From positions 124,001 through 188,000 of the forward strand of contig NZ_QOVK01000006.1 in NCBI RefSeq assembly GCF_004104075.1: a stretch of DNA of 64,000 nt, written 5' to 3'. The notes under the pieces were generated by a model. That model saw nothing but the letters and a program-made list of their open reading frames with translations. It had not been told where the DNA came from and did not search any database. The DNA comes from Leeuwenhoekiella polynyae (GTDB taxonomy: Bacteria; Bacteroidota; Bacteroidia; Flavobacteriales; Flavobacteriaceae). The translations under genes and the position numbers were made by a program. Each line of letters starts with the position of its first letter. Within the stretch, counting starts at the first letter, position 1. This document shows positions 53,635 to 61,813 of this stretch, one piece after another.

Positions 53635-54758
53635 TTTTTGATAAGTTTCACAATTCCTACTCCTTCGACACCTATATATATCAAGCCATCAGGACCTTGA
53701 ACAACATTACGCACACGGCCAATACCGTCTAGTAGTTTCTCTCTTTTAACAACCTTATCATTTGCTAAATAAAGTGCTTCGAGATAAACAAATTTCAGAG
53801 AACCTACTAATATATTTCCACTCAACTCAGGATATTTATTTCCGGTTACCAGAGTCATTCCGCTTGGAGCAATAGAGGGAACCCAATAGTAAAGAGGCTG
53901 TTCCATACCTTCTTTTTTAGTTTCGTCTGTTATATCCGTGCCGCTATAATTAATACCGTAAGTAATCACAGGCCAACCGTAATTAGCTCCTTTTTTTATT
54001 ACATTAATTTCATCACCACCACGCGGACCGTGCTCATGAACCCATATTTCTTGAGTTTCAGGATTAATAATCATTCCCTGCGGATTGCGATGCCCATAGG
54101 ACCAGATGGCCTCTTTGGCATTTGCTTGTCCTACAAACGGATTATCTGAAGGAATGCTTCCATCCAGATTAAGGCGATACACCTTACCATTATCACGTGT
54201 TATATCTTGTGGGTTAACATCTCGTTCGCCGCGTTCTCCTACGGTAAAATAAACATGACCAGAATTATCAAAAACAATTCGGCTTCCCCAGTGTTGCCCT
54301 TTAGTAGTATTTGGTGAAGCTTTGTAAAGAACTTCTTGATCTGTTAAGCTGTTCCCGGAAAGTTTGGCTCGCATCAGTGCGGTATTTCCCCCTTTTTCGT
54401 CACCTTCGGTAGAAGAGTAGGTGATATAAATCCAGTTGTCCTTCGCATAATCTGGACTTAAGCGTATATCCAATAAACCTCCCTGGCCACGATTATAAAC
54501 TTCAGGAACTCCCGAAATTTCAGTTTTAACACCTTCTTTGAAGTGAATAAGCTCGCCAGATTTTTCAGTAACGAGCAAACTTCCGTCAGGTAAAAAAGCC
54601 ATTCCCCAGGGATTTATAAGGTCTGGCACAATAACTTCATGACTATATGCTTCAGAAACTGTTATAGGAATATCATTTGCTTTAACCTCTTTAGGGTTTT
54701 GACCGCAGGCTAAAAATGTAGTAAGTAATGCAAGGAATACAAGTGTACCGTTTTTCAT
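53631..54758 (-). CDS. PQQ-dependent sugar (glucose/sorbosone-type) dehydrogenase, lipoprotein
   Basis: A 375-residue beta-propeller dehydrogenase with a lipoprotein signal ending at Cys18 (LTTFLACGQNP). Family blocks are LINPWGMAFLPDGSLLVTEK, NRGQGGLLDIRLSPDY, HWGSRIVFDNSGHVYFTVGERG, SYGHRNPQGMIINP, HEHGPRGGDEINVI and PSIAPSGM. These enzymes oxidise aldoses or related compounds in the periplasm and pass electrons to a cytochrome, here probably the one encoded next. The true sugar is unknown, and no PQQ synthesis genes are in the window. Confidence 0.9.
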   Translation of the reverse strand: MKNGTLVFLALLTTFLACGQNPKEVKANDIPITVSEAYSHEVIVPDLINPWGMAFLPDGSLLVTEKSGELIHFKEGVKTEISGVPEVYNRGQGGLLDIRLSPDYAKDNWIYITYSSTEGDEKGGNTALMRAKLSGNSLTDQEVLYKASPNTTKGQHWGSRIVFDNSGHVYFTVGERGERDVNPQDITRDNGKVYRLNLDGSIPSDNPFVGQANAKEAIWSYGHRNPQGMIINPETQEIWVHEHGPRGGDEINVIKKGANYGWPVITYGINYSGTDITDETKKEGMEQPLYYWVPSIAPSGMTLVTGNKYPELSGNILVGSLKFVYLEALYLANDKVVKREKLLDGIGRVRNVVQGPDGLIYIGVEGVGIVKLIKN

Positions 54759-54895
54759 ATCAATTTATTTGATTTAAAAATAATCAAAACAAACTTCAAT
54801 GCAATTTTTTTACACGTCTATGTCTGTAAATTTACAATGTTAATAACGACTTATAATTGTGCTTTGTAACTTTTTATAAAGTGTCTTTAAAGAAG

Positions 54896-54903
54896 TATTT
54901 TTG
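54896..54903 (+). promoter_or_regulatory. Candidate trxB promoter (-7 TATTTTTG)
   Basis: TATTTTTG fits TANNTTTG and lies 88 nt upstream of the trxB start, in the 233-nt divergent gap. No good -33 TTG at the usual distance. Motif match only. Confidence 0.35.
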
Positions 54904-54991
54904 TAAGAATATTTAATGCCTTTTTGCGGCTTCTTATTTTTTATAGAGGTCTTTTATTTAAAATTCCACATTGTGGACTAAAATAATTTAT

Positions 54992-55948
54992 ATGTCAGTA
55001 GAACGAATTAAATGTCTAATTATAGGATCTGGTCCTGCGGGTTATACCGCTGCAATTTATGCTTCGCGTGCAGATTTAAAGCCTGTGATGTATACCGGAA
55101 TGGAGCCTGGCGGACAGTTAACTACAACCACAGAGGTTGATAACTTTCCCGGTTATCCAGAAGGAATAGATGGACCTACTATGATGGTGCAACTGCAAAA
55201 ACAAGCAGAACGTTTTGGTACCGAAGTGCGTATAGGGATGATTACTAAGGTCGAATTTTCTCCTGAAATAGGAGGTATTCACAAAGCAGTTGTAGACAAT
55301 ACAACTGAAATAGAAGCAGAAACCGTAATTATCTCAACTGGTGCAACAGCTCGTTATTTGGGTTTACCTAGTGAGCAAAAGCTGCGTGGTGGTGGTGTAT
55401 CAGCTTGTGCCGTTTGTGACGGATTTTTCTATAAAAAGCAAAATGTGGCCATTGTGGGTGGGGGTGATACCGCTGCAGAAGAAGCTACCTACCTGGCCAA
55501 TATATGCGAGCATGTTACCATGTTAGTACGTAAAGATGAGATGCGTGCTTCTAAAGCAATGCAACACCGCGTAAATTCTCGTAAGAATATTACTGTTTTG
55601 TATAATACTGAAGTTGACGAAGTATTAGGTGAGCAAGTTGTTGAAGGGCTTAGAATGATTAATAGTGAGACTAAAGAAACTTCTGAAATTGAAATAACCG
55701 GTTTATTTATCGCTATTGGACACAAGCCCAATACGGATATTTTTAAAGGCCAGTTAGAGATGGACGATACCGGCTATATTATTACCGAAGCTAAATCTAC
55801 TAAAACTGCTAAGCCTGGAGTTTTTGCCAGTGGAGATGTGCAGGATAAAGAGTATAGACAAGCAATTACCGCTGCCGGATCTGGCTGTATGGCTGCTTTA
55901 GATGCAGAACGTTATTTAGCATCTATAGAAGAGGAAGTAGAAGCTTAA
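54992..55948 (+). CDS. trxB: Thioredoxin-disulfide reductase
   Basis: A 318-residue low-molecular-weight flavoprotein. It has the FAD motif GSGPAGYTAAIYASRA near the start, the redox-active Cys139-Ala-Val-Cys142 (SACAVCDGFFYKK), the NADPH motif GGGDTAAEEATYL and the C-terminal FAD motif GVFASGDVQDKEYRQAITAAGSG. It reduces thioredoxin with NADPH, and through DsbD that supply feeds periplasmic thiol proteins such as those of the Sus loci. The ATG at 54992 is preferred to a TTG at 54971. Confidence 0.96.
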   Translation: MSVERIKCLIIGSGPAGYTAAIYASRADLKPVMYTGMEPGGQLTTTTEVDNFPGYPEGIDGPTMMVQLQKQAERFGTEVRIGMITKVEFSPEIGGIHKAVVDNTTEIEAETVIISTGATARYLGLPSEQKLRGGGVSACAVCDGFFYKKQNVAIVGGGDTAAEEATYLANICEHVTMLVRKDEMRASKAMQHRVNSRKNITVLYNTEVDEVLGEQVVEGLRMINSETKETSEIEITGLFIAIGHKPNTDIFKGQLEMDDTGYIITEAKSTKTAKPGVFASGDVQDKEYRQAITAAGSGCMAALDAERYLASIEEEVEA

Positions 55949-55971
55949 CGTTTATTTCAAATAAATCAAAT

Positions 55972-56005
55972 AAAAAATGCTCTCAAATTATTGAGAGCAT
56001 TTTTT
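55972..56005. terminator. Bidirectional terminator between trxB and the acidic-tail protein gene
   Basis: AAAAAATGCTCTCAA (55972-55986) and TTGAGAGCATTTTTT (55991-56005) are perfect complements with a 4-nt loop, with A and T runs on both flanks, located between two convergent genes. Confidence 0.92.
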
Positions 56006-56030
56006 ATTTGTAAAGATGTTTGAAAAGGAA

Positions 56031-56360
56031 TTAATCTTCGTCTTCTTCATCATCAGATTCTTCAGGAAGATCTTCATCTTCATCAGCAATTTTCTCAGGA
56101 ATTTCGCTAATTGGTTCTGTTAGATCTTCATCATCGTAATCGTCTACATCATAATTCTCCATAGAGGTTTCAAGTTTTTTACTCACTTTAACCAGATAGA
56201 TGGTATCTGCAGTACGAACTTCAACACACTCGATGAGTTCATTTTTTGCATTTTTAAAAGATATGATTTGATCATCATCATATCCGTAGGGATACTTATC
56301 AACCAAGAGTGCTAAAATCTCAGGGGTAAGCTTCTTAAAATCAACAATAACGCGACGCAT
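56031..56360 (-). CDS. Conserved hypothetical protein with acidic C-terminal tail
   Basis: A 109-residue protein. The N-terminal 70 residues form a compact region (RRVIVDFKKLTPEILALLVDKYPYGYDDDQIISF), followed by a tail made almost only of Asp and Glu (ending EESDDEEDED). The tail resembles those of nucleic-acid- or ribosome-interacting factors, but no family is recognised. It lies 75 nt downstream of aroB on the same strand, a pairing I associate with Flavobacteriia. Confidence 0.8.
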   Translation of the reverse strand: MRRVIVDFKKLTPEILALLVDKYPYGYDDDQIISFKNAKNELIECVEVRTADTIYLVKVSKKLETSMENYDVDDYDDEDLTEPISEIPEKIADEDEDLPEESDDEEDED

Positions 56361-56435
56361 AAATAGTTTTTAATAATTGGTGCAATGTGTGGTTAAATGT
56401 AAAAAAAAACGATTGGGTTCTGCAAGACTAATCAA

Positions 56436-57515
56436 TTATTTATTGCTTATTTTTTTATAATAGTCAAAAGCATTAAAAATCAGTTCGTTTGAAACTTCCT
56501 GATTTAGTACCGGTTTGCCTATAGCATCAAGGAGTACAAAATAAATGATGCCGTGACTGTTTTTCTTGTCGTATTTGAGCAAAGTAATGATCGCTTCAAT
56601 ATCTTTTTCTTCAAATTTCACATACGGATAAAAGCTTAATATAGCTTTAGAAGTTTCATTGCACGTATCCTTATCTAAAGATCTAAGTGCTGTAGAAAGA
56701 AAGTTAGCTAAAACCATTCCTACAGAAATGGCCTCACCGTGAAGTAAACGAGTTTTATCTTTACGTTCCATAAAATAAGACTCAATTGCGTGACCGAGTG
56801 TGTGGCCATAATTGAGGCTTTTTCTAATATTCTGCTCAAACGGATCTTCTAAAACAACCTCATTTTTGATAGCAATAGATTGTCTTATCAATTCTCCCAG
56901 ACTTTCAAGGTCAGTATATTTAGCATCCTTTACCGCATTCCAGTAGCTTTCAGAATTGATAAGCCCGTGTTTCAGCATTTCGGCATAACCACTGCGCAAT
57001 TCTTCAATAGGAAGTGTACCTAGAAAATTAGTATCAACTAAGACCATTTCTGGGTTACTAATAACTCCTATTTGATTTTTTAAAGAACCAAGGTCTACTC
57101 CGGTTTTTCCACCTACGGAAGCATCAACCATCGCAAGTAGAGTAGTGGGGATATTGATAAAATCTATACCTCTTTTAAAGCAACAAGCTACAAAACCGCC
57201 TAAATCTGTAACTACGCCACCTCCAAGATTTAGTAAAGCGCTTTTGCGATCGGCATTTAATTCAGATAAAACATTCCAGACTCCTTCACAAGTTTCTAAA
57301 TTTTTAAACTCTTCGCCTGGATCAATCTCGATGATTTCTATAGTTTGAGTAGTTTCAACGTTTTGAAGAAAAGAAGCTAAACAATTTTCGTGCGTATTGC
57401 TATCGACTAAAACAAAAAGTATACTGTAGTTTTTTTCTTTTAATAAGACATTTAGATTTTCGTAGCCATTATTACCAAAAACTACCTTATAATCCTTTGC
57501 TTGAATTGCTTGCAT
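56436..57515 (-). CDS. aroB: 3-dehydroquinate synthase
   Basis: A 359-residue AroB protein, second enzyme of the shikimate pathway, converting DAHP to 3-dehydroquinate with NAD and a divalent metal. Visible blocks are IDPGEEFKNLETCEGVW, LNLGGGVVTDLGGFVAC (NAD-binding glycine-rich loop), INIPTTLLAMVDASVGGKTGVDL, RSGYAEMLKHGLI, and the metal-binding LNYGHTLGHAIE and LLHGEAISVGM histidines. It is divergent from proline dehydrogenase across an 87-nt gap. Confidence 0.97.
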   Translation of the reverse strand: MQAIQAKDYKVVFGNNGYENLNVLLKEKNYSILFVLVDSNTHENCLASFLQNVETTQTIEIIEIDPGEEFKNLETCEGVWNVLSELNADRKSALLNLGGGVVTDLGGFVACCFKRGIDFINIPTTLLAMVDASVGGKTGVDLGSLKNQIGVISNPEMVLVDTNFLGTLPIEELRSGYAEMLKHGLINSESYWNAVKDAKYTDLESLGELIRQSIAIKNEVVLEDPFEQNIRKSLNYGHTLGHAIESYFMERKDKTRLLHGEAISVGMVLANFLSTALRSLDKDTCNETSKAILSFYPYVKFEEKDIEAIITLLKYDKKNSHGIIYFVLLDAIGKPVLNQEVSNELIFNAFDYYKKISNK

Positions 57516-57577
57516 GTTAAAATTATTTTGGGCTGTGAAATTAATATCTTTTTATAATAATCCCTTTGCGATTTAGC

Positions 57578-57585
57578 TATATTTG
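57578..57585 (+). promoter_or_regulatory. Candidate proline dehydrogenase promoter (-7 TATATTTG)
   Basis: TATATTTG matches TANNTTTG 17 nt before the ATG at 57603, implying a very short leader. The -33 element is not clear. Motif match only. Confidence 0.4.
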
Positions 57586-57602
57586 ACGCCTAATTTTTCA
57601 AT

Positions 57603-58781
57603 ATGTTAGAACAAAGAATATTTGATGATACAAAAACTGCTTTTTCTTTAAAATCAGATAGTGAACTGACTCGTGCCTATTATTTATTTAAAATGATATC
57701 GCTTCAGCCATTAGTTAAAATAGGATCGGTTGTTACCAATTTTGCTCTAAATGCAAATCTACCAATAAAGAGACTGGTTAAGGCTACTGTATTTGATCAT
57801 TTTTGTGGAGGCGAAAGTGAAAAAGAGTGCACCGATACAATAGAAGCAATGTATTCTAAAAATGTACATTCGGTATTAGATTTTTCTGTAGAAGGAAAGG
57901 AAACAGAAGAACTTTTTGACGCCGCATTAAAGAGGGTGGTAAGTATTATCGATTTTGCTAAAGATAGAGCAGGTATTCCTTTTGCTGTTTTTAAGCCTAC
58001 AGGCTTTGGAAGGTTTGAAGTTTTGCGTAAAGTGACTGAAAATGAAAAACTATCAGACAAGGAGCGAGCAGAATGGAAACGCATTCAAGAACGGTTTCAT
58101 GAAGTTTGCAAAAAAGCCAAATCTTGCGATATAAAACTACTCATAGATGCCGAAGAAAGTTGGATGCAAGGAGCGGTAGATGATTTGGTTTTAGAGATGA
58201 TGCAAACCTATAATAAAGAAAAACCTATTGTATTTACAACCTTACAATGTTACCGCTGGGATCGTTTAGCATACCTTAAAGAGTTACATCTAGATGGTAT
58301 TGAAAAAGGGTATCATTTAGGAGTTAAAATTGTTCGTGGAGCTTATATGGAAAAGGAACGCGCTCGTGCAGATAAGCATGGTTATGCTTCTCCAATTTGT
58401 AAAGATAAACCCGAGACAGATGCTCATTTTAATGCGATGCTGGTTTATATCTTTGATAATCTTGATGATATTTGGGCCTTTGTAGGAACTCATAATGAAG
58501 AAAGTAACTATCTGGCGATAGAAATAATGGCGCAGAAAGAAATTGCAGCAAATGACGACAGAGTCTGGTTTGGTCAACTTTATGGAATGAGTGATCACAT
58601 CAGTTTCAATCTTGCAGAAGTAGGTTACAATGTAGCTAAATATTTGCCGTTTGGTCCTGTTAAAGATGTAATGCCATACTTAATTAGACGTGCTGAAGAA
58701 AATACTTCTGTTGCCGGTCAGACAAATAGAGAACTTACCTTAATTAAGGAAGAATATAAACGAAGAAAGCACAAGAAATAA
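57603..58781 (+). CDS. Proline dehydrogenase
   Basis: A 392-residue monofunctional proline dehydrogenase, an FAD-dependent TIM-barrel enzyme oxidising proline to pyrroline-5-carboxylate. Seen are SVLDFSVEGKE, VFKPTGFGRFEVL, LLIDAEESWMQGAVDDL, TLQCYRWDRLAYLKEL, GVKIVRGAYMEKER and the C-terminal YLPFGPVKDVMPYLIRRAEEN, all typical of PutA/PRODH barrels. It lacks the second (P5C dehydrogenase) domain. Divergent from aroB; a proline-rich peptide diet supplied by the S9 peptidase would give it substrate, but that link is inference. Confidence 0.95.
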   Translation: MLEQRIFDDTKTAFSLKSDSELTRAYYLFKMISLQPLVKIGSVVTNFALNANLPIKRLVKATVFDHFCGGESEKECTDTIEAMYSKNVHSVLDFSVEGKETEELFDAALKRVVSIIDFAKDRAGIPFAVFKPTGFGRFEVLRKVTENEKLSDKERAEWKRIQERFHEVCKKAKSCDIKLLIDAEESWMQGAVDDLVLEMMQTYNKEKPIVFTTLQCYRWDRLAYLKELHLDGIEKGYHLGVKIVRGAYMEKERARADKHGYASPICKDKPETDAHFNAMLVYIFDNLDDIWAFVGTHNEESNYLAIEIMAQKEIAANDDRVWFGQLYGMSDHISFNLAEVGYNVAKYLPFGPVKDVMPYLIRRAEENTSVAGQTNRELTLIKEEYKRRKHKK

Positions 58782-58796
58782 TTTTTGAAAACTGTT

Positions 58797-59183
58797 TTAC
58801 TGTTTTCTTATAACAGTTAAAACTTCAAATTTTTCATCACAAAGCTGTAAAGTTGTAATGATTGGGGTTGGCATCGTCTCTCGAGAATTTATGGTGTAGA
58901 GACCACAAGGTTTTTTTTGAGTATCACTAGTACTGAAATCTACTTCACCTTCTAAAAAAACCGTATTGAGATCAGTCGTGTCTAGTTTTAAAGCACTGAG
59001 TTGTTTCTCGGCATTTTCAGAAATGGAATATCCATTATTTCTAATGGTTTTTAAAACGCGAGCATTTGGCATATAATCGCAAGAGGGTAATTCTACACCA
59101 CTACCTTTAATGAAAAAAGCCAGTAAAATAAGGCCAATTGCAAAGCCACCCAGATAAAAACCGAATCTATATAAAACTTTCAT
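58797..59183 (-). CDS. Hypothetical single-pass membrane protein, possibly DUF4258
   Basis: A 128-residue protein from the ATG at 59183 (the one at 59198 adds five residues and nearly touches the ald stop). One hydrophobic segment (about 4-25; FGFYLGGFAIGLILLAFFIKG) precedes a soluble part with PSCDYMPNARVLKTIRNNGYSIS, a DUF4258-like pattern, ending FEVLTVIRKQ. It follows ald by 15 nt and is probably cotranscribed. No function is known. Confidence 0.7.
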   Translation of the reverse strand: MKVLYRFGFYLGGFAIGLILLAFFIKGSGVELPSCDYMPNARVLKTIRNNGYSISENAEKQLSALKLDTTDLNTVFLEGEVDFSTSDTQKKPCGLYTINSRETMPTPIITTLQLCDEKFEVLTVIRKQ

Positions 59184-59198
59184 GTAACTAATTAACAA

Positions 59199-60395
59199 TT
59201 AAAAAAACAAGAGATTAATATCTCTAAATGGAAGATCAAACCATTCTGCAACAGATTTGCTAGTGAGAATTCCGCGGTAAAAGTACAACCCGTTTTTCAA
59301 ACCTTTGTTCATACGCAGACTATTTTCTAGTCCTCCATGTTCACCGATTTCCAGAAGGTAAGGTGTGAAAATGTTACTGATTGAAAGTGAGGATGTTCGG
59401 GCATACCTGGAAGGGATATTAGGGACACCATAATGAATAACACCATGTTTTATAAATGTCGGTTTATCATGAGAAGTAACTTCGCTGGTTTCAAAACAAC
59501 CGCCCATATCGATACTTACATCAATAATAATAGAGCCCGGTTTCATGTATTCGATCATTGTTTCGGTAACAATAACCGGTGAGCGATCATTACCTCTAAC
59601 TGCTCCTATAGCGACATCGCAACGTCTTAACGATTTTAATAAGTTTTTAGGCTGAATGGTAGAAGTATATAAGGGTCGCCCAACATTCACCTGAAGATTA
59701 CGCAGCTTTGTCAACGAATTATCAAAGACTTTTACATTGGCACCAAGACCTAGTGCCGATCGAGTGGCAAATTCACCTACAGTTCCGGCACCAATAATAA
59801 CAACTTCAATAGGAGGAACACCACTTATATTGCCGAACATCAAGCCATTTCCTTCATCTTGCCGAGACATTATCTCAGAAGCGATAAGCACGGATGCAGT
59901 CCCGGCAATCTCACTCAATGCTCTAACAGCAGGGTAGGTGCCATCTGCATCTTTTATAAATTCAAACGCAAGTGCTGTTATGCGTTTAGTGGCGAGAACT
60001 TTGAAATACTCTTTTTTTTGAGTCTTAAGTTGAAGAGCAGATATAATTACTGTCTGCGGGTTCACCAATTCAAGTTCTTTTAGAGAAGGTGGTTCTACTT
60101 TAAGAACCATCGGGCAACCGAATACCTTAGAACGATCTGATGTGATTTCTGCTCCAGCTTCCGAATAATCGTGATCTGTAAAACGAGCATCTTCACCAGC
60201 TTTAGATTCCATTAAAACCCGATGACCATGTGCTACTAAAGCTCCTACTGCATCTGGAGTGAGACACACTCGTTTTTCCTGAAAATGATTTTCTTTAGGA
60301 ATACCTATAAAAAGAGAACCTTTACGTTGCTCTATCTCAAGTTTTTCTTCCTGTGGAATAAGTTGTTCGCGTGTAAACGGACTGTTTGAAATCAT
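59199..60395 (-). CDS. ald: Alanine dehydrogenase
   Basis: A 398-residue NAD-dependent alanine dehydrogenase, interconverting L-alanine with pyruvate and ammonia. It has FIGIPKENHFQEKRVCLTPD at the start of the substrate domain, MVLKVEPP, the NAD-binding VVIIGAGTVGEFATRSALG, SIIIDVSIDMGGCFET and the C-terminal HYGVPNIPSRYARTSSLSIS motif. It is somewhat longer at the N-terminus than the usual 370 residues, as common in Bacteroidota. It lies downstream of tsaE and porX in the same direction. Confidence 0.94.
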   Translation of the reverse strand: MISNSPFTREQLIPQEEKLEIEQRKGSLFIGIPKENHFQEKRVCLTPDAVGALVAHGHRVLMESKAGEDARFTDHDYSEAGAEITSDRSKVFGCPMVLKVEPPSLKELELVNPQTVIISALQLKTQKKEYFKVLATKRITALAFEFIKDADGTYPAVRALSEIAGTASVLIASEIMSRQDEGNGLMFGNISGVPPIEVVIIGAGTVGEFATRSALGLGANVKVFDNSLTKLRNLQVNVGRPLYTSTIQPKNLLKSLRRCDVAIGAVRGNDRSPVIVTETMIEYMKPGSIIIDVSIDMGGCFETSEVTSHDKPTFIKHGVIHYGVPNIPSRYARTSSLSISNIFTPYLLEIGEHGGLENSLRMNKGLKNGLYFYRGILTSKSVAEWFDLPFRDINLLFF

Positions 60396-60480
60396 TTTAA
60401 AAATTATGGAATACTAGACTTCAAAGTAAGTATAAATATATTGAATAGAAAAGATGATTTATAGGAATGACTATCAGATA

Positions 60481-61044
60481 CTAACCCATAAACAAGGGCT
60501 CGTCATCATCTTCATCAGTAGAGGAATATGGAGAGGTTAGTTCATCCTCATCTTTAATTTCTCCTTTAAGTGAAACGCGTTTCAACTCTGAAAGATCAAT
60601 GTTATGGATTCGGTCAAAAATTTTCATTCTTATAGTATACATAAAAATAAGAGCAACTAATATAATAGGAGCCATATAATAAATATCAACACTATCTGCA
60701 AAAGCTAAATCATCATTGAACGTACTTACTATTTGAAAGAAATACATACATATAGGAACTAAAATAGCATGATACCACCAATGCTTGCATGTTAAAAACC
60801 ATATAAGAAAAAGTAACATTGGAATAGCTTTACTAAAAACTATCCAAGCTACCACATCAACACCTACAAAATTTATACTTTCATATTTTAATGTAAGCCC
60901 AAAAAAAGAGGTTTCCCAAATTTTTGACTTTGGGAAACCTTCATATAAATAAAAAAAGTATGGAGAAGCAACAATAAATGCTGCTATTAAACTACCCGTT
61001 AGTAGGGATAGTGATCCTGCTTTTTTCGATTTTTTTTGATGCAT
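60481..61044 (-). CDS. Hypothetical inner-membrane protein, four predicted helices, acidic tail
   Basis: A 187-residue protein starting at the ATG 61044 (MHQKKSKKAGS); a longer form from 61095 is possible but would overlap the small ORF upstream. Four hydrophobic segments lie at about 12-33, 60-82, 87-106 and 118-137 (IIAFIVASPYFFYLY-like first helix, WIVFSKAIPMLLFLIWFL second). The C-terminal 40 residues are charged, ending SSTDEDDDEPLFMG. No family is recognised. Confidence 0.65.
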   Translation of the reverse strand: MHQKKSKKAGSLSLLTGSLIAAFIVASPYFFYLYEGFPKSKIWETSFFGLTLKYESINFVGVDVVAWIVFSKAIPMLLFLIWFLTCKHWWYHAILVPICMYFFQIVSTFNDDLAFADSVDIYYMAPIILVALIFMYTIRMKIFDRIHNIDLSELKRVSLKGEIKDEDELTSPYSSTDEDDDEPLFMG

Positions 61045-61129
61045 AGTCTGCTTTGCTGTCTTGAACTGTGTAAGTAACTGCTGTTGCACCTGCAATTAAA
61101 AGACCTAGGAGTAATGCTTTAATTTTCAT
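60992..61129 (-). CDS. Small exported peptide ORF overlapping the membrane protein gene
   Basis: A 45-codon ORF, MKIKALLLGLLIAGATAVTY followed by a charged tail ending RITIPTNG. The start has a typical lysine plus hydrophobic-core signal sequence and an A-rich upstream region. It overlaps the first codons of the next gene in another frame, so it may be a genuine small protein or a leader peptide coupling translation of the downstream membrane protein. Confidence 0.4.
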   Translation of the reverse strand: MKIKALLLGLLIAGATAVTYTVQDSKADYASKKIEKSRITIPTNG

Positions 61130-61385
61130 AATAAAATGTGTTTGAGTATTAATGATTTGTTGATTCAAATATCATAAACCTCATATACAAATCCGCATTT
61201 TATAATAGCACTACTTTTGCATCCTAAATATTTTATTTAACACTTTTCAACGATTATATTTATCAGACTAATTTAGGAATAATTAACTTACTCGTATAAT
61301 TTTTAAGTACAACTTTTAATGAATGTTCAAAATGTAAGAAATTTCTTCAAAAGGCATATTTACCCATTAACATATATTTAACAAT

Positions 61386-61793
61386 TTAAATGAATTGAAT
61401 TTTTCGTGTTGCTTCATTTATCGAACTAATTTTCGCTGAATGGACATCGTTTTCAAGTAAAGTGTTAATTTTTTGAGGCCATTCAATTAATTTTACACTA
61501 TCGCTTTCTAAGATTTCCTCAATACCAAGATCAAAGGCTTCATTTTCGTTCTTTAGGCGGTATAAATCTAAGTGGAAAATACTAGCATTAGTTTCAGTTT
61601 TATACTCATTTATAAGCGAAAAAGTTGGACTCGATACGGTATCATTCGAGCCCAACTCTTTAACTAGTGCTTTTATTAAGGTTGTTTTACCTGCACCCAA
61701 ATCGCCGTAAATTAAAATGGTGTCAAACTTAAGTTGATCAATTAATTCTCGGGCGACCTTGTTCACTTCAGATAAGTCATAATCCAACTCCAT
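61386..61793 (-). CDS. tsaE: tRNA threonylcarbamoyladenosine biosynthesis ATPase TsaE
   Basis: A 135-residue P-loop ATPase. The Walker A motif GDLGAGKTT is at 30-38, followed by ELGSNDTVSSPTFSLINEY and IFHLDLYRL, then IEWPQKI, all TsaE signatures. It drives turnover of the TsaBD complex that makes the t6A modification of ANN-decoding tRNAs. It starts 20 nt after porX and is transcribed with it. Confidence 0.95.
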   Translation of the reverse strand: MELDYDLSEVNKVARELIDQLKFDTILIYGDLGAGKTTLIKALVKELGSNDTVSSPTFSLINEYKTETNASIFHLDLYRLKNENEAFDLGIEEILESDSVKLIEWPQKINTLLENDVHSAKISSINEATRKIQFI

Positions 61794-61813
61794 AATAGTA
61801 TTTCTTAATTGAA

